Under the pieces are notes generated by a model. The model was given only the letters and a program-made list of their open reading frames with translations. It did no database searches and was not told the origin of the DNA. The position numbers and the translations under genes are program-made. Positions 1 through 12,375 of a DNA stretch of 64,000 nucleotides are shown in pieces (the first letter of the stretch is position 1; each line of letters starts with the position of its first letter). This stretch comes from Aselliscus stoliczkanus (taxonomy: Eukaryota > Chordata > Mammalia > Chiroptera > Hipposideridae): the NCBI GenBank assembly GCA_033961575.1, contig CM066738.1, positions 91,337,478 through 91,401,477 on the forward strand, written 5' to 3'.

Positions 1-679
1 CAAGTGATGGGACAGGTTGTGGATACTAAGGTATGTGAGTGTGCACACACACACACACACACATGTTCACCCCCACGCACATGCACACATGTACCCCTCA
101 CCCTCCAGAAAGGCAAACACAGCATGTGGAGTGCTTTGCTCCTCATGGCTTCCTTACTGTAGTGGAGAAGAGGATACAGTAGTAGCTGGGAACGGCTATG
201 TAAGGCCATATTCAGTTAATTAGGGACCATTTTACCCCAATAAACATCTTAATTTTGTGCCACCACAGTATTGCCAAGGGGGAGCACACACTTCCACCAG
301 GGCTGCAGGAGAACATGTGTGGGACCAGGGCCTGATCTAAGCCACAAGTCCTGTGGGGCCTGTACGGTACCTGGCAAGATGGACTTTGATTCTGGGCTCA
401 TGGACAACCCACTGGCTTTAGATGACACTTGGAGCTGAAGAGATGGGGGCAGGAACAGTTTCCAGACCTGGGAGAGCCCCTGTGTCTTTTCAAAAGGCCC
501 CCTTACGTGGGCCTGGATGACCTTGGCTAGAATTTAACTGATACCAGGTAGATACCCGTATAAGAGCTAAGATGGCAACCTTACCAGTAATTTGCGTAAG
601 AGGCACCCTCCTCAGTGTACTTGGCCCTTTATGGAGACTATGATTTTGATGGTGCTGACGGTGAAACAAAGACAGGCTT

Positions 680-870
680 GGAGTCAGAAAACCACGCTCC
701 AAATTCCTAGCTTTGGGCCAACTAAGTCTGTCGAACCCGCTAAGCCTCAGTTTCTTCATCTCTAACATGGAAATTGTTTCCATAATTCACTGTGCTGGGT
801 GGTTGTGCGGCTGAATATGGGAAATGCTTTGTAAGGGGTGATGTGATACACTGATATTACTGTCAGCATC
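680..870 (+). repeat. MIR SINE fragment
   Basis: The core 'cctcagtttcttcatctctaacatgg' region at about 746-771 and the following 'atgctttgtaag' tract match the MIR layout of a tRNA-derived head, conserved core and LINE-2-like tail. It is old and diverged. Confidence 0.6.
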
Positions 871-1609
871 AGAGAGGGACTGATGCGGAGTTCCTGGGGC
901 ACCTGGGGCACCTGGGGTAGAGGCAAGACAAGCAGGCAGGCAGAAAACATTGCCCAGAGCCCAGGAAATGGACACTGACCTTGGACGGAAGAGTCAGGAT
1001 GACCAGTGCGGCACCAGAGGGCTACAGGACTGGGGATTGCCCTCAGCCTTTTCGACTTCGCTCTTGGCATTTTCCTTGCTAATTAACATGTCATGGGGTG
1101 GAGAGGAGGAAAAACTCAAAACAATTGATTTGTCTATGTGCCAGCACAGCTGGGAAAAGGCTGGGAGGGGGAGGTCAACACAGGCTAAAAATCAGTGCTT
1201 CAAATTCTCAAGGAAACACTCGGAACGGTGGGTTTCAATTCTCTTGTTGCTATCATTGATAAAAGCTCTAGGAAATCAAGGTTTAACTGCAAACCCTCCA
1301 GGGGGCAACAGGCAGAGAGAGGGGGAAGAGGAGTTTTAAGCTCTCTGGCTTTGTCAGGGAAAGGGTGATTCAGGGACATGGCTTGTGCTTAGAGAGCCAA
1401 TTAACAAGTCATTTATCCATCCATCTATCCAGCCATCCACTTAGTAAGTGTACACTGAGCACCCAAAGTCCATCCAGCCCTTACCCGAGGGTGCTTTGGA
1501 TGTTGCAGGGAGAAGAAAACAAGGATTCTGCTCTCCAAGCATCTAGACTCACATTCAAAACGAGAGCATAACTCAAAATTGAGTCTGCACCTCAGTGAAT
1601 GGCAACATC

Positions 1610-2135
1610 ATCTGTATTGGTTAGTTTTTCTGTATAACAACCATTCCAAAGCTTGGCTTTATGACAACAATTTATTCAGCTCACAATTCAGTGGGTTGAT
1701 AATTTGGGTCAGTCTCAAAGAATTTAGCTGGGAAGTTCTTTTGGTCTTTTCTGGGCTCTCTCATATATCTAAGGTCAGCTGGGACAAACTGGTCCCTAAT
1801 GGCCTCATCTAGGACAGTTTATCTCTGCTGCACGTTGTCTCTCATCCTCCAGCAGGTTAAACTGGGCTTGTTCATATGGTAGACGCAGGGGTCCAAAAGA
1901 GAGCGGAAAGGCCAAGGTCTCTTGAGGCCCAGGCTCAGAACTGACATGATATCACTTGCACTATATTCTGTTGGCCAAAGTCGGTCATGTGGCCAAGCCC
2001 AGATTCAAGGCGTTGGGAAATAGATCCTGCCTCTTGGTAGGAGGGGCTGCGAAGTCACCTTGCAAGGAGTGTGGATGCCCCATAAGGGAGGGATCGGGGC
2101 CACTTTTGCAAACCATCAGCAAGACCATCATTCTA
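1610..2135. repeat. Ancient interspersed repeat (family not named)
   Basis: The phrases 'caatttattcagctcacaa', 'ctctcatcctccagcaggtt' and 'cttgaggcccaggctcagaa' recur together in a common medium-reiteration mammalian repeat. I recognise the pattern but cannot assign the family without a library search. It has no coding capacity. Confidence 0.55.
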
Positions 2136-2439
2136 GTTGCTCAGGACAAAAGATCTGGAGTCCTTGTCAATAACCATTCAGTTAAACCTCGACTTCCTAG
2201 AGCTTTCATCAGCAATAGCAACAGAGAATTGAAACCCACTGTTCCATGTGTTTCCTTGAGAATATGTACCAATACAGATGATGTTGTCTCTCACGTCCCA
2301 CATCCAATCCATCAACAAATCTGGTCACCTCTACCCTTGACATATATTTCAGATCTGATGACCTCTTCCTCCCTCTGCCCCATTCCCACCTTGGTTCAAG
2401 AAGCCATCGTTTCTCTCTTGGCCCTGGCTTCTTCCTTTT

Positions 2440-2825
2440 TATCCCTATAGCCTGTTCTCAACACAGCAGCCAAAGTGAGTCAAATCTTGTCACTTCTCTG
2501 CTCAGATACCCTCCTTTGCCTCCTAATCTCACTCATAGTAAAAGCCAACATCCTATAATGGTCCGTGAGGTCTGGCATGATCTGTTCCCCTGAGTCGCCA
2601 ATATCTGTCTCTCCTAAACTCCTACCACTTTCCCCATCTCACTCTGCTCCAATCACACTGGTCTCTGGTGTTCCTCAGAATGCCAGGCATGCTCTCACCA
2701 CAGGGCCATTAAACTTGCAGTTCCGTGTTCCTGGAAAGCTCTTCCCCTGATAGCTTCCTGCTCCTTCCGCTCTTCCTGTAGAAGTCACCTTCTCTAAAGG
2801 TGGGAATCTAAAGACATTCCCTCTA
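2440..2825 (+). repeat. LINE-2 (L2) 3' fragment
   Basis: The order 'cagccaaagtgagtc', 'cacttctctgctcagatacc', 'tggtccgtgaggtctggcatgatctg' with a Cys/Pro-rich 'ttcctggaaagctcttccc' block is characteristic of diverged L2 ends. Strand is plus. Confidence 0.6.
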
Positions 2826-2857
2826 CTCATCCCCTTCCCTGCTTCAGATTTCTCCAG

Positions 2858-3006
2858 AGAGAGGGAGAGGGAGAGGGAGAGGGAGGGAGAGGAAGAGGAA
2901 GAGGAAGAAGAAAAGAAGAAGAAGAAGAAGAAGAAGAAGAAGAAGAAGAAGAAGAAGAAGAAGAAGAAGAAGAAGAAGAAGAAGAAGAAGAAGAAGAAGA
3001 AGAAAA
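2858..3006 (+). repeat. Purine tract with (GAA)n, about 31 units
   Basis: GAGAGG-type purine sequence grades into an almost pure GAA array from about 2912 to 3005. Pure GAA arrays can form triplex or sticky DNA; here it lies deep in an RNF165 intron. Confidence 0.9.
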
Positions 3007-3299
3007 GAATGCTTAATCTAAAGCATTGACTGACTCCCTCCTGGAGAATTTCTGGCTCCAGTGGAATGCTATTATTGGAGCATGAATCTCTCTGGTCCCT
3101 GGGTTCACCTCAGGAGTTGGAAGCTAACCAGGGTGCTTCTGTTGGCAAGGAGTCCTGGGGTGGACTGTTGCTGGGTGCCCTGGCCACTCCTCCCTGCCTG
3201 ACATTTCACTCCAGACCATGCTTGGGGCCTGATGGAGAGAGCGGAGACTTGCAGGGAGTGGGTGTTATTTGAGCCCCATCTCTGCAGCCAGCTCTGGGC

Positions 3300-3450
3300 A
3301 GGGCCCAGTGGACAGTGAGAAACATTTGCCCTGTATCAGGCACTTTCACAGGTGGTGTCTCATAGTGTTCCCCTGCCAGGTGGGCAGGTGAGGCACTGCA
3401 CGCTCATTTTTCAGATCAGAAGGCCGCAGCACAGAGATAGAAAGCCAGAT
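3300..3450 (-). repeat. MIR fragment, reverse orientation
   Basis: 'tatcaggcactttcacagg', 'tcatttttcagatcagaagg' and 'cacagag' follow the reversed MIR core. It is highly diverged. Confidence 0.45.
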
Positions 3451-3781
3451 GCCTCAGCTGCTCTCCTGAGGGCTTGCTCAGGGCCAGCCTCCATGCGGGC
3501 ATGCACATGGGGTTCTCAGTCTTGCTGGGGTGACCTGGTTGAAAGGATAATGACCTGAACTGATAACTATACAAGATATGAAGCAATCAACTGAGAGAAC
3601 AAGGACACAGCTGGGCCAAGCCTGCCCAGGGAGGGCGACTCAGGCAGGGGGAGGCAGGCACAGTCACAGGCCAAGCCAGGGGCAGGTGAGGGGCTGACAG
3701 AGTCACTTGAGATGATTCAAGGTGGGCCTTTGTTGCTGGGATCTGCCAGTTCTGTGATACCTATAGCCCTGCTTTTCCAGG

Positions 3782-3945
3782 CATCCCCTCCCTCCCTCCC
3801 TGCTTCCCTCCCTCCCTCCTCTCTCTTCCTGTTCTCTTATAGCCTTTTCTCTCCTGCGTTCCTTTCTCCTCTCTCCTATATTTCCTCCAACGCCCTCCCT
3901 CGCTCTCTCCTCTCTGTCTTGTCTCTGTTTCTGTCTCTGTCACTG
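3782..3945 (+). repeat. Pyrimidine-rich (CCCT)n/(TCTG)n low-complexity tract
   Basis: Long run of cctccctccc changing to ctctctcc and ctgtctctg, almost without purines. Open frames on either strand here are composition artefacts. Confidence 0.8.
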
Positions 3946-4795
3946 ACACACACACCGCACCACACCACACTCCACCCCAGGGTGTTAGATGGAGGTGCCC
4001 ATGAGTAGTAATAGCTGGGAATCTAATTTAATTGCCTCTGGCTCCCTCTGAAAGCCAATGGATGTCTGCCCACTGATGTGATTTGATTTCAGGGGCATGG
4101 GGAGGCCGGGAACTCCCACAGGGCCCAGACCCACTGGCTGTTGTCTGAAACTCCATCATTAGAGCTTCATGATGTGATCTTGCCAAAACATAACTGCTCC
4201 TGAGAAAAGCCACTCTCTTAGCTTTCCTCCATTGCAGCTCAGAGTGAATGGGCCTGAGGGCCAGGCTTGGAGCAGGGCAGAAGAGTGCAGGAGAACTTGT
4301 AGTCAGGAGAAGCAGAACTCCCCTGGGGGACCCGGGAGGCAGAGTCCCATCCACACTGTTCACAGGGCCTTTGTGTCAGTGGACCATGTGCTATGTAAAC
4401 CTCAATAGGAAGAGTCCCAGCTGAGCCAGGTTTCTGAACTTAGTCTGCCCATTTGGGGTACCGGGCAATGCTCATGGGAGTGCCCTACCACTTTGTGAAA
4501 GTTGTTGGGGCTTGGAGATTTGCTTTACTAAAAAGTTTACTTGAGTCTTTATCAAAAATGTCTGAACTCATAACCTAGGAGGAACTATGTGTGATTGACA
4601 ACTCATGCCATCCATAGTGTACACCCCTCCTTCCTCTGTAAGGCCTGGCAGGGGGAGGGGTCTTTCTGGGTCTGAAACCACTTCTGGGTTAATTGGTTGT
4701 GATTTGCACTGACCCTCTTGTGTGCTGGGCCACCTGAATCCATAGTGGACTTGCCACGAGGCCCCAGTACTCATGGAAAGAATTCCAGTCTTTTT

Positions 4796-5296
4796 TTTTT
4801 TTTTCAAAGTGACTTGAGATCTATGTCCACTTTTTTTTTTATTAAAGATTTTATTGGGGAATTGGGGGAGGGGAAAAGCGTTGGGGAACTGGGGGAGGGG
4901 AACAGACAAGTTGCTGTCGTTTTGTTCTTCAGTCTAGTTGTGGAGGACGTTGCTCCACTGACCCATGTTGGTATCGTCATTGCACTCTTCCTGGGTGAGG
5001 CAGATCGGTCGCTGGTCTCTGGACGGTCACTCACGGCAGCTCTGGGCAGCTCACACTGGCTGCCGGCCGCTCACTCTGGCTGCCGCCCACTCACTGTAGC
5101 CTGTGGCAGCCCACTGCAGCAGGGGCTGCAGCTATGCCATCCCGGGGAATCACAGCAGCCCAGCTCCAGGTGGAGCTGTTGTTCACCATCTTAGCTGTAG
5201 AGGGCAGTGTCACTGGCCCTCATATGTGGGATCTGAACCGGGGCCGCTGGCGTCCCAAGCCAGCGTTTAACAAATGCGCCACTCGGCTGGCCCCCA
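4796..5296 (-). mobile_element. Long tRNA-derived SINE with 15-bp target-site duplication and apparent 3' transduction
   Basis: The minus-strand head (5296 downward) reads ggccagccgagtggcgc with a B-box-like ggttcagatccca, then a ~350-bp body with 'ctacagctaagatggtgaac' and 'tccacaactagactgaag' and a tail. The element is bracketed by AATTCCAGTCTTTTT at 4781-4795 and 5297-5311, a perfect 15-bp duplication. On the minus strand the first A-run (4840-4831) is followed by 26 nt of non-SINE sequence (4830-4805) and then a second A-run. That is the layout of a read-through transcript that was retroposed. Confidence 0.85.
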
Positions 5297-5567
5297 AATT
5301 CCAGTCTTTTTGTCTGCAGTGTCTCTCAGGAGAGTTTTCCTTACACATTAGTTCCTTTAGTTACATTTGTTCCTCTGCCCCCGTGCAAACCCACCAGTGC
5401 TAAATGCTGGGAGGCAGCTGTTTTACATACTACTCAGGCTTTTAGCAAGATGCTACTTCCTACATGTTCAACAGTTCATATCCCTATATCCCTCCCTCCA
5501 TCCCTCCCTCCCCTCTCCCCCCTCACCCTCCCTCCCTCCTCCCTCCCTCCCTCCTTCCTTTCAAGTT

Positions 5568-5718
5568 ATTTTTTTCCTCTTTATTTACTTTATATTTTAT
5601 TTATTTATTTTTTTTAAGAGGGCAGTGTCACTGGCCCTCATATGTGGGATCCGAACCCAGGCCGCTGGCATCCCAAGCCAGCTCTTAACCACCATGCCCA
5701 CTCAGCCAGCCCCCTCCC
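5568..5718 (-). mobile_element. Short tRNA-derived SINE
   Basis: The minus strand reads ggctggctgagtgggca, then a B-box region near gttcggatccca, ending 'ggccagtgacactgccctc' and an A/T-rich tail. This is the short form also present at 15870. TTCAAGTT at 5560-5567 and 5719-5726 is the probable target-site duplication. Confidence 0.8.
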
Positions 5719-8566
5719 TTCAAGTTTTTACGATGTATTAGGATCTGTGTCAGACACTAGAGATGTAAATGACTGAGGCAGAACCAGGTCCTGCCCTCAT
5801 GGAGTGAGGTCATATAACCATAGATAGCCCTCCACCAGATGTCCTCTGATGACGCCGGCGAGAATGTTTTTTATAAACCTTTTTGGCATTAGATGGCATT
5901 TGGCATTAGTTTATGAGAAAAGGTATCTTCTGGGATGGATGATGCCTGAGAACTGTCCCATTACCCACAGGGCTTTTCTTCTGTAATTGCATCCTGTTTC
6001 TAGCCAGACACGCTCCCCAAACCCCGCCCCCGCTGCTCCCTTCCCTTACTCCTGGCCCCTGACAGCAACTGGAGCCAAATACTGGCCCTTTGCTGCTTGC
6101 TGGGAGTTGGCCGCTTCATTGTCTCATGCAGGCTTCCTTAGGATGGAGAGTCCCCTCCCACCAGTGTCTTGAGAGCCAGGAATTCAGTTCCTTGGAAGAA
6201 GATGAGCTTTTCATTAGAGATCAAAGACTGGCCCTGGAGAAGCATTCTCAAAGCTGCAGTTGGCTGGAAGGCATCCCTTTGGGCATATCACTTCCTTTCC
6301 AAGCCCCTGTGTCCTTTGTTGGTCAGGGAGCCAAATGACGAAGAGGGAGGAAAGCAGACCTCTGGCAGTCCAAGGATCCAAGCCAGGGAATAATAGTCCT
6401 CTTGGGATTGATCAGACTGGAGCAAAAGAGGTTAAACCAATTTACCTGGAGTAGGTAAGGAAGCCAGCAAGGACAGCCTAGGAAGCTGGGTTCTGCACAA
6501 TGGCCCATTCTCCATATTCTTCCTGATTTGTCTGGTTTGTAGTCAAGCAGTTAGCTTATGAAGTATACCCCAGACTCCTGGTCCCACCAATCACGACTCC
6601 CCACAATACGCCCCCCACATCTTTCCTGTATTAACTCCCCAAGCATCCTGCATCTGAATGGATGGATCACAAAGGATGCATTACCTAGTCACATGGAACT
6701 TGGATGTGTCCCAGCCTAAGAAAATCAGTGTGGGCCATTGGGAAGCTCAGAAGATGCAGGAAATGAAATCCTGAGCTCTATCAGTGCAGCGGGCAGACAA
6801 GGCTCCAGGGGTGGGGTCGGGGTGGGGGTGGGGGGGGTGGCACATTGGGTAGAAGAGGGAGTCTGTCTTTGGATATCTGCCTTGGCTTGCATCTCCTCCT
6901 TGCACCTGGGCTCAGGTCTCCAGGTTTGGGCCCTGAGTACTAAGGTTTGCTCTCTCCTTGCTGCCATACTCCTTCTTCCTTTCCTCCATCACCCCGGCCA
7001 GCATTTCTGTGCCTTCATAGACCAGTTTGGTCTAACTATGATCAGGCAGGGGGTAGGTTTTGCAGTGAATTTGTATCACGGTGAGCTTAGAATGGGACTT
7101 GGATGCATTCCAGGCCATCTCCTACTCCAGTGTTCACACTCTTCTGCGTGGACACCCCCAGTGATGAGGAACTTTGGGGGACAGAGTGACATTCTAAGAA
7201 ATGTCTTCCTTATGTTGTCCCACATCTACCAGGAAGAGCTTAATCCCTTTGCCTACAGCTATTACCTGACTTCATATCGTACAACTCAATTTTCTTCTCA
7301 ACCCGGGTCTCTATCATCAGAGTCCCGTGTCCGTGTTAATATGAGGTGTACTGAATTGATGCCAGTACCCCAGAAGTTTCTGCCATCTTTTTTCATCTCT
7401 AAAATCCTGTGAAAAGTAGGGACCCAGATGAAGCCTTTTGCATGAAGATTTCCAGGGGCCCCATAGAAATTGCCTTGAGACAGAAGTACCCGATGGGCTG
7501 GAAACACCTTGGCCTCCTCCATAAAGCTGGGGCTTGCCCTGGGCATTTTCTTAGGCCAGTGAGGAGGCCTGGGGCTATTGGCCAAGATGGACTGGACTGG
7601 GCCCAAGCAATCTTACCATGGCCATTACATAGTATCTCCCACAGAAGAGATTCAAAACCATTCCTGTGGGTACCAGCAGCTTGTCTCTTTGCCATTTCCT
7701 GGTTACTTCCTTAGGCAGGAATGGGCTTCCTCCTGGCAGAGCTCAGGAGAGGGATGCGGGTGGGGAGGGGAGGTGGGACCGCCAGGGCCACGGCATGTCA
7801 TTCCTGGGCAGGGGGATTTCTCTCTGGGAATACCATGTATATGGGCATTGAGGATCTGGGTACTGGGAGTGGGGACTCTGAAATGGCAGGCCAGGGAAGC
7901 ACACTGCCCCGGGACTTCAGAGGCCTGAGCGCTGGCCTCAACTTGGACATTACCTGAGAGCACTCAGACAAGCCACCTCACACTTCCTGGCCTTGGGGTC
8001 CTCATCCGTAGAACAAAGGCTGTACAATCTCCAAGCCTCATTTAACTTGGCTATTTGATGATCCCAGGAAGAACCACATTTCCTTACAAGCTAATAATAA
8101 TAATTTGATACTTAACTTTTTTTTTTAAGATAATGGATGTGTGTCTTCCTTTTCTTTCCTTCATTCCCTCTTCCTCCTTGTCTTATTCCCACTTTCTTTC
8201 TCTTTTCCCCTCTCTTCCATTCTCTCATCCCCCCTCCTTCCCATTTTAGGAAATTCCTAAGCCCCTTCTAAGAACAAAGGACATTTATCGAATGGTATCT
8301 GCCCTGAAAATACTCATCTCACAGCTTAGGATTGGACAAAAAATTTGTCCACAAATAAAATGTCAAGTGTCACAGGCAAATGCCATAAGTCCAATAGAGA
8401 GAGGAGTCGCACCCAGCTGGGAGGTTGCATCTCAGAATTAAGATCTGCCCTGGGTAGTCGAGGTTGGGCAGGATATGACTGTCTGGTGAGGTACGGTAGA
8501 AGGGCCAGGGGGTAGGAATGGCCATTGCAGGCCCACGGACAGGCAAGGCTCCTGGGGGACTGGGAG

Positions 8567-8567
<1 letters not shown>

Positions 8568-8644
<77 letters not shown>
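8568..8644 (+). repeat. (GA)n microsatellite
   Basis: About 38 uninterrupted GA units, followed by further purine-rich sequence to about 8735. The ER-repeat open frames here are translation of the microsatellite. Confidence 0.95.
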
Positions 8645-8648
<4 letters not shown>

Positions 8649-11153
8649 AGGAGGGGGGAGTAGAAAGGGAAGGGAGGAGAGCGGGGAGGGGAGGGGAAGA
8701 GAGGGGAGGAGAGAGAAAAAGAGAGAGAGAATCAGGAGGGGAGTTTGGGCAGGTTATAGAATGTTCTGAATTGGGCGTTAGGATAATGTGACAGCCATTT
8801 GCAAGGAGGGTTTCAAAGGTCAGCATTGGTCCACCCTGCTTCTCACTGCTTGCAGCCCACTTGCTGGGCATGGCAACAGAACACTCATGCACTTATCTCA
8901 ATAGGAGGTGGTGAAAAGAGACCTGGGTCTGGGTTGTCCAGCCGTGGGACTCTGGGGCAGTTACAACATTCAGTTCACAAACATTTTCCCGGGAGCGAGA
9001 TGAGAAGCCTGGCCAGAAGATCTCTGTGGCCCCAACTAGCTGAGACATTTTAGCAGGTGCGTCAGATCAGGTGCCATCATTGTGGATCACTAGGGCCTGG
9101 AGAAGTCCAATGTCCCACCCTGGCCTCTAGGACAGAGCTCTATACCAGATAACTCTACCTGGCTCTGCAAACCTCTTTGGTAGCAGGAGGCCTTCCTTGC
9201 TGGCCTCTTGTGGGCATAAATTTGCTTTTCAAATGACTGATTTTCTATGCAACCTGAGAACTGGATTTTCAGAAAGGGGAAATATCAGACTCCAGCCCTA
9301 GCTTCGAGGAAGAGCTCAGCAATGAGCCTTCTGGTCCCTGGCCCCTGCCAGCTGGCTGTCCCCTGTCCTCTCTCCCCACACCATCCTGGCGCCTTTGGGA
9401 GGGAGTTTTCTTGGCCATCCCAGTGCCCCCTCCTCTTTGGAACGCCTGCTCTGCTCCCAATTGTGAGGGCGAGTGATGCTGGGTCAATGAGCTGAGTGAC
9501 AGTGGGGAACCTGACACCCTGAGAACTGGCCTGGGGAGGATGGGACACGCTAGGCTGGCTTCCCTGGAGACCTGGAGGGTTTGGTTCCCACCCTGCTCTC
9601 CCAGGGTCCCATATCCCTGGGAGCAGTGGGGGAGATTTGGCCCTGGCCGGCTGGGGGCTTTGCAACAGGGACCTGGGCTGGCTTTGTGCCGGAGGCACTC
9701 ACGGCAGAAGGTGATCATCACCAGCTGTGGCCTGGGTAGGGGCAGGACACCCTGAGGAGATGTCAGGTTCCCACCCTTGTCCTTGTCCCACCACACAGCC
9801 TGTTCCTCCCCTTTTCCCTTAGCCTGAGGAATTCAAGAGGATGCCTCTCAGTTCTGGAGTCATGAGGCTAAAAGCTACTTTACTTCACTGTATCCATGTT
9901 GGTCCAAGGCAGAAGACAGCTAGGTATTCCTCCAGCTCCAGATGGTGCCTGTTCTGGAGAAGCCTCCGCTAGGCCTCAGGGCTCTGCTGTCTCAGGACGT
10001 CTCGGGCATTCTGACTTCTTGGCCTGGCTCCTCACTGTTCCTGCCCAGGCTCCCCTCCCCCGAAGGCTCCTCTGGCATCCTTGACTCCATTCTCCTCATC
10101 CCCAGTCCCAAGGAAACCACAGATGGGCCCACTGTATCCTCTGAGTGTCCTGGTCCCGTTTCTGCACCCCTCTCCTTGGAAGTTCCCCTCACTGCCACCT
10201 TTGCTTTTTCAGCATCTTAGTTCCCTGGTTCTGCTGCCACTCCTAGAAAAACTGGCTTTCAGGAAAGACCTTAGTAAAATCTCTACTCTGTCATTTGCCA
10301 CGTGAATGTCAATGATCCTTCCACATGTATAACTGTTATCTCCATCCACCTGCCCACAGCCCTAGGCCCCGGAGTCCCCTGCTTCTCCCTTACCTTTCCC
10401 TCCCCTGTGGGGCTGTGTGGTTTCTTCTGTCCTGATCCACCCACTCTCCAGCTGTCACCTTGTTCAGGCTCCCTGCCCATGAGGCACGAATCAGCCACCA
10501 GTTCCATGGCACTTGAGCAGCATCTCTTGTGTCCTGTGTATGCCAGGTGGGCATCAGGTGAGCCCCACCCCAGGGGCTTCCTGTGCCCCAGCTGTGCAGG
10601 GCTAGACCTGGGCCTTCCTCCCCAGCCCGCCCTGCTCACTCATCTCCCAGATCCTGCTTGAGATGCTGCTCCCTGCCAGCTCTCAGAGGTGCTAACAGTC
10701 AGCATGGATTTCCTGAATTCTAACATGCACATATTTTTTCTTCACTCTACTGAAACGAATTTGTCTTACGCAAATTCCAGTGGTGCTTTGTTTGCTTGTT
10801 TGTTTTGTTTCTGGGAGACCTGTCCTCCCCACTCCCCCAAAATGTTACTTAGTTCACGATGAATCTTGCAATTGATGACACTTCAGCCCTGGGTAAATAT
10901 GATAAATGGATAGTGTAATTGGGGACATCCAGAGATCATTTTTTAACCCAAAGGAGTAACTCTAGTGGGAAAAATTGTAGGTTGCCTATTGATGGGGGTT
11001 TTTGGGGTTGTAAGTGTTGTTCAGACATCACTAATCATAGGTTTGTCTTGGGTCCAGACAGTCCATGCTTAGAACTTCACTCCTCTGGTCTTAGAGACCA
11101 AACAGAACAGCTATTATCTGCTACTTTCACAGACCCCACATGACACAGCGTTG

Positions 11154-11781
11154 CTGAGAGGCGGGGGTCCCTGAAGGGTGATTCCTGGCTTCAATTCCCT
11201 TCTGATCTGGGTGATGGCACCTAGAACTCTCTGGGGAAGGAGATGATAGGGGAGGGGGAACAGAGAAGTCTAAGGACCTTTGCAGGTAGAAATTGTCTGA
11301 AATTTTATGGGACAAACAGATACTTTTGTTCATCTTTCTCTTGCTGTTCATCCTGGAGACAGGTCCCTGCTCTCACTTTCTAGTGTATCACCTGGAGGGC
11401 ACAGGTTGCAGGAGAGTGGACACCTCTCCAGGCTAGAGGACTCAGTCAGTCCTCTTCCTAATGGGCTTCCAGAGAACCCCCCCACCCCCCTACAGGGTGG
11501 GCATCCTCGGGGCAGGAGGGGATTGTGGGAGGGATGCCCCTGCTGTGCCTGGCAGTGTGAGAGGCTCCACCAGTGCCCGAAGAGGAAGATACTGGCTAGC
11601 CCCGTCTGATCTGTGCCTGCCAAGCCACAGCTTTAAAACCCAGAGCTTGCCTGAGCCCTCCTTGCCACTCTCCTTCCCACTCAATTTTAAAGCAGTTAGA
11701 TTTCAACCAGCCTCATAGCATCAGTCCCTGTGAGCCTGTTTTCCCCTCAGTTCCTCAGTCAACCTGGTCTTTACCAAATGC
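11154..11781 (+). repeat. Left arm of a ~627-bp inverted duplication
   Basis: Its reverse complement is at 12376-13002. Line-by-line reading finds one substitution (t in 'cagtgtgagagg' versus c) and one length difference in a C-run (7 versus 6), so identity is about 99.7%. The arm ends abruptly at both sides. An old L2/MIR-like sequence seems to run through the inner edge of this arm ('aaatgccagctcc...ggggatccagagacaataagaca'), suggesting this copy is in its ancestral place. Confidence 0.95.
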
Positions 11782-12375
11782 CAGCTCCAAGCAAGGTGCG
11801 TGGGGATCCAGAGACAATAAGACAGAGCTCAGCCAGCTGGGGGCGGCGGTGTGAAGAAACAGCTCAAGGTAGTCACTGCCAGGTGCCCCACGCGTGGTAC
11901 AGACAGGGTGTTCTATAGTAATGCAGAGGAGGGTGGCGCCCCTGGGGGCTGATGGGCAGGGGAGGCATTTTCAGAAGAGCTGAGAGGTGACCTTTTAAGA
12001 TGGGGAAGGCGGCGGGTGAAGCATGAGCAAAGGCCCCTGGGTGGGAATGTGCACGGCGTGTCTGGAGATATATATGAATAGACCAACGTGGATGGCTGGG
12101 GGAAGGCTTGGTGGGTTAGTGGGTATCAGGAAGACAGAGCTTTAAGATCAGGCTAGGGGTGTGCATCTTACCTGCTTGCTCAGGCCACAGTCCCTGGATT
12201 CATCGAAGCTTATCCAGAATGCCTGAGGGAATTAAGGTTCTAGAGAATCCTTTTTCGGCTCACTTTTCATTTTGGTTTGCAAATATTTATTTTTAAAGCA
12301 TTCAAAAACTCCATCAATGACATACACATCATTTACAAGGTCAAATAGCACTGACGTAAGTCACATTTACCAACA
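11782..12375 (+). other. Unique spacer of the inverted duplication
   Basis: 594 bp between the two arms. Old repeat-like sequence is at its left edge; the rest shows no coding or RNA feature. If the intron is transcribed, this spacer would be the loop of a long RNA hairpin. Confidence 0.8.

Noticed and set aside
6738..7412. 224-codon plus-strand frame in the RNF165 intron
   Set aside because: No domain, signal or repeat recognised, a GGGGTGG-derived Gly/Val run, and no splice context. Length is possible by chance in GC-moderate DNA.
8326..8892. 188-codon minus-strand frame and two plus-strand Arg/Glu-repeat frames
   Set aside because: All are translations of the (GA)n microsatellite and its purine-rich flank.
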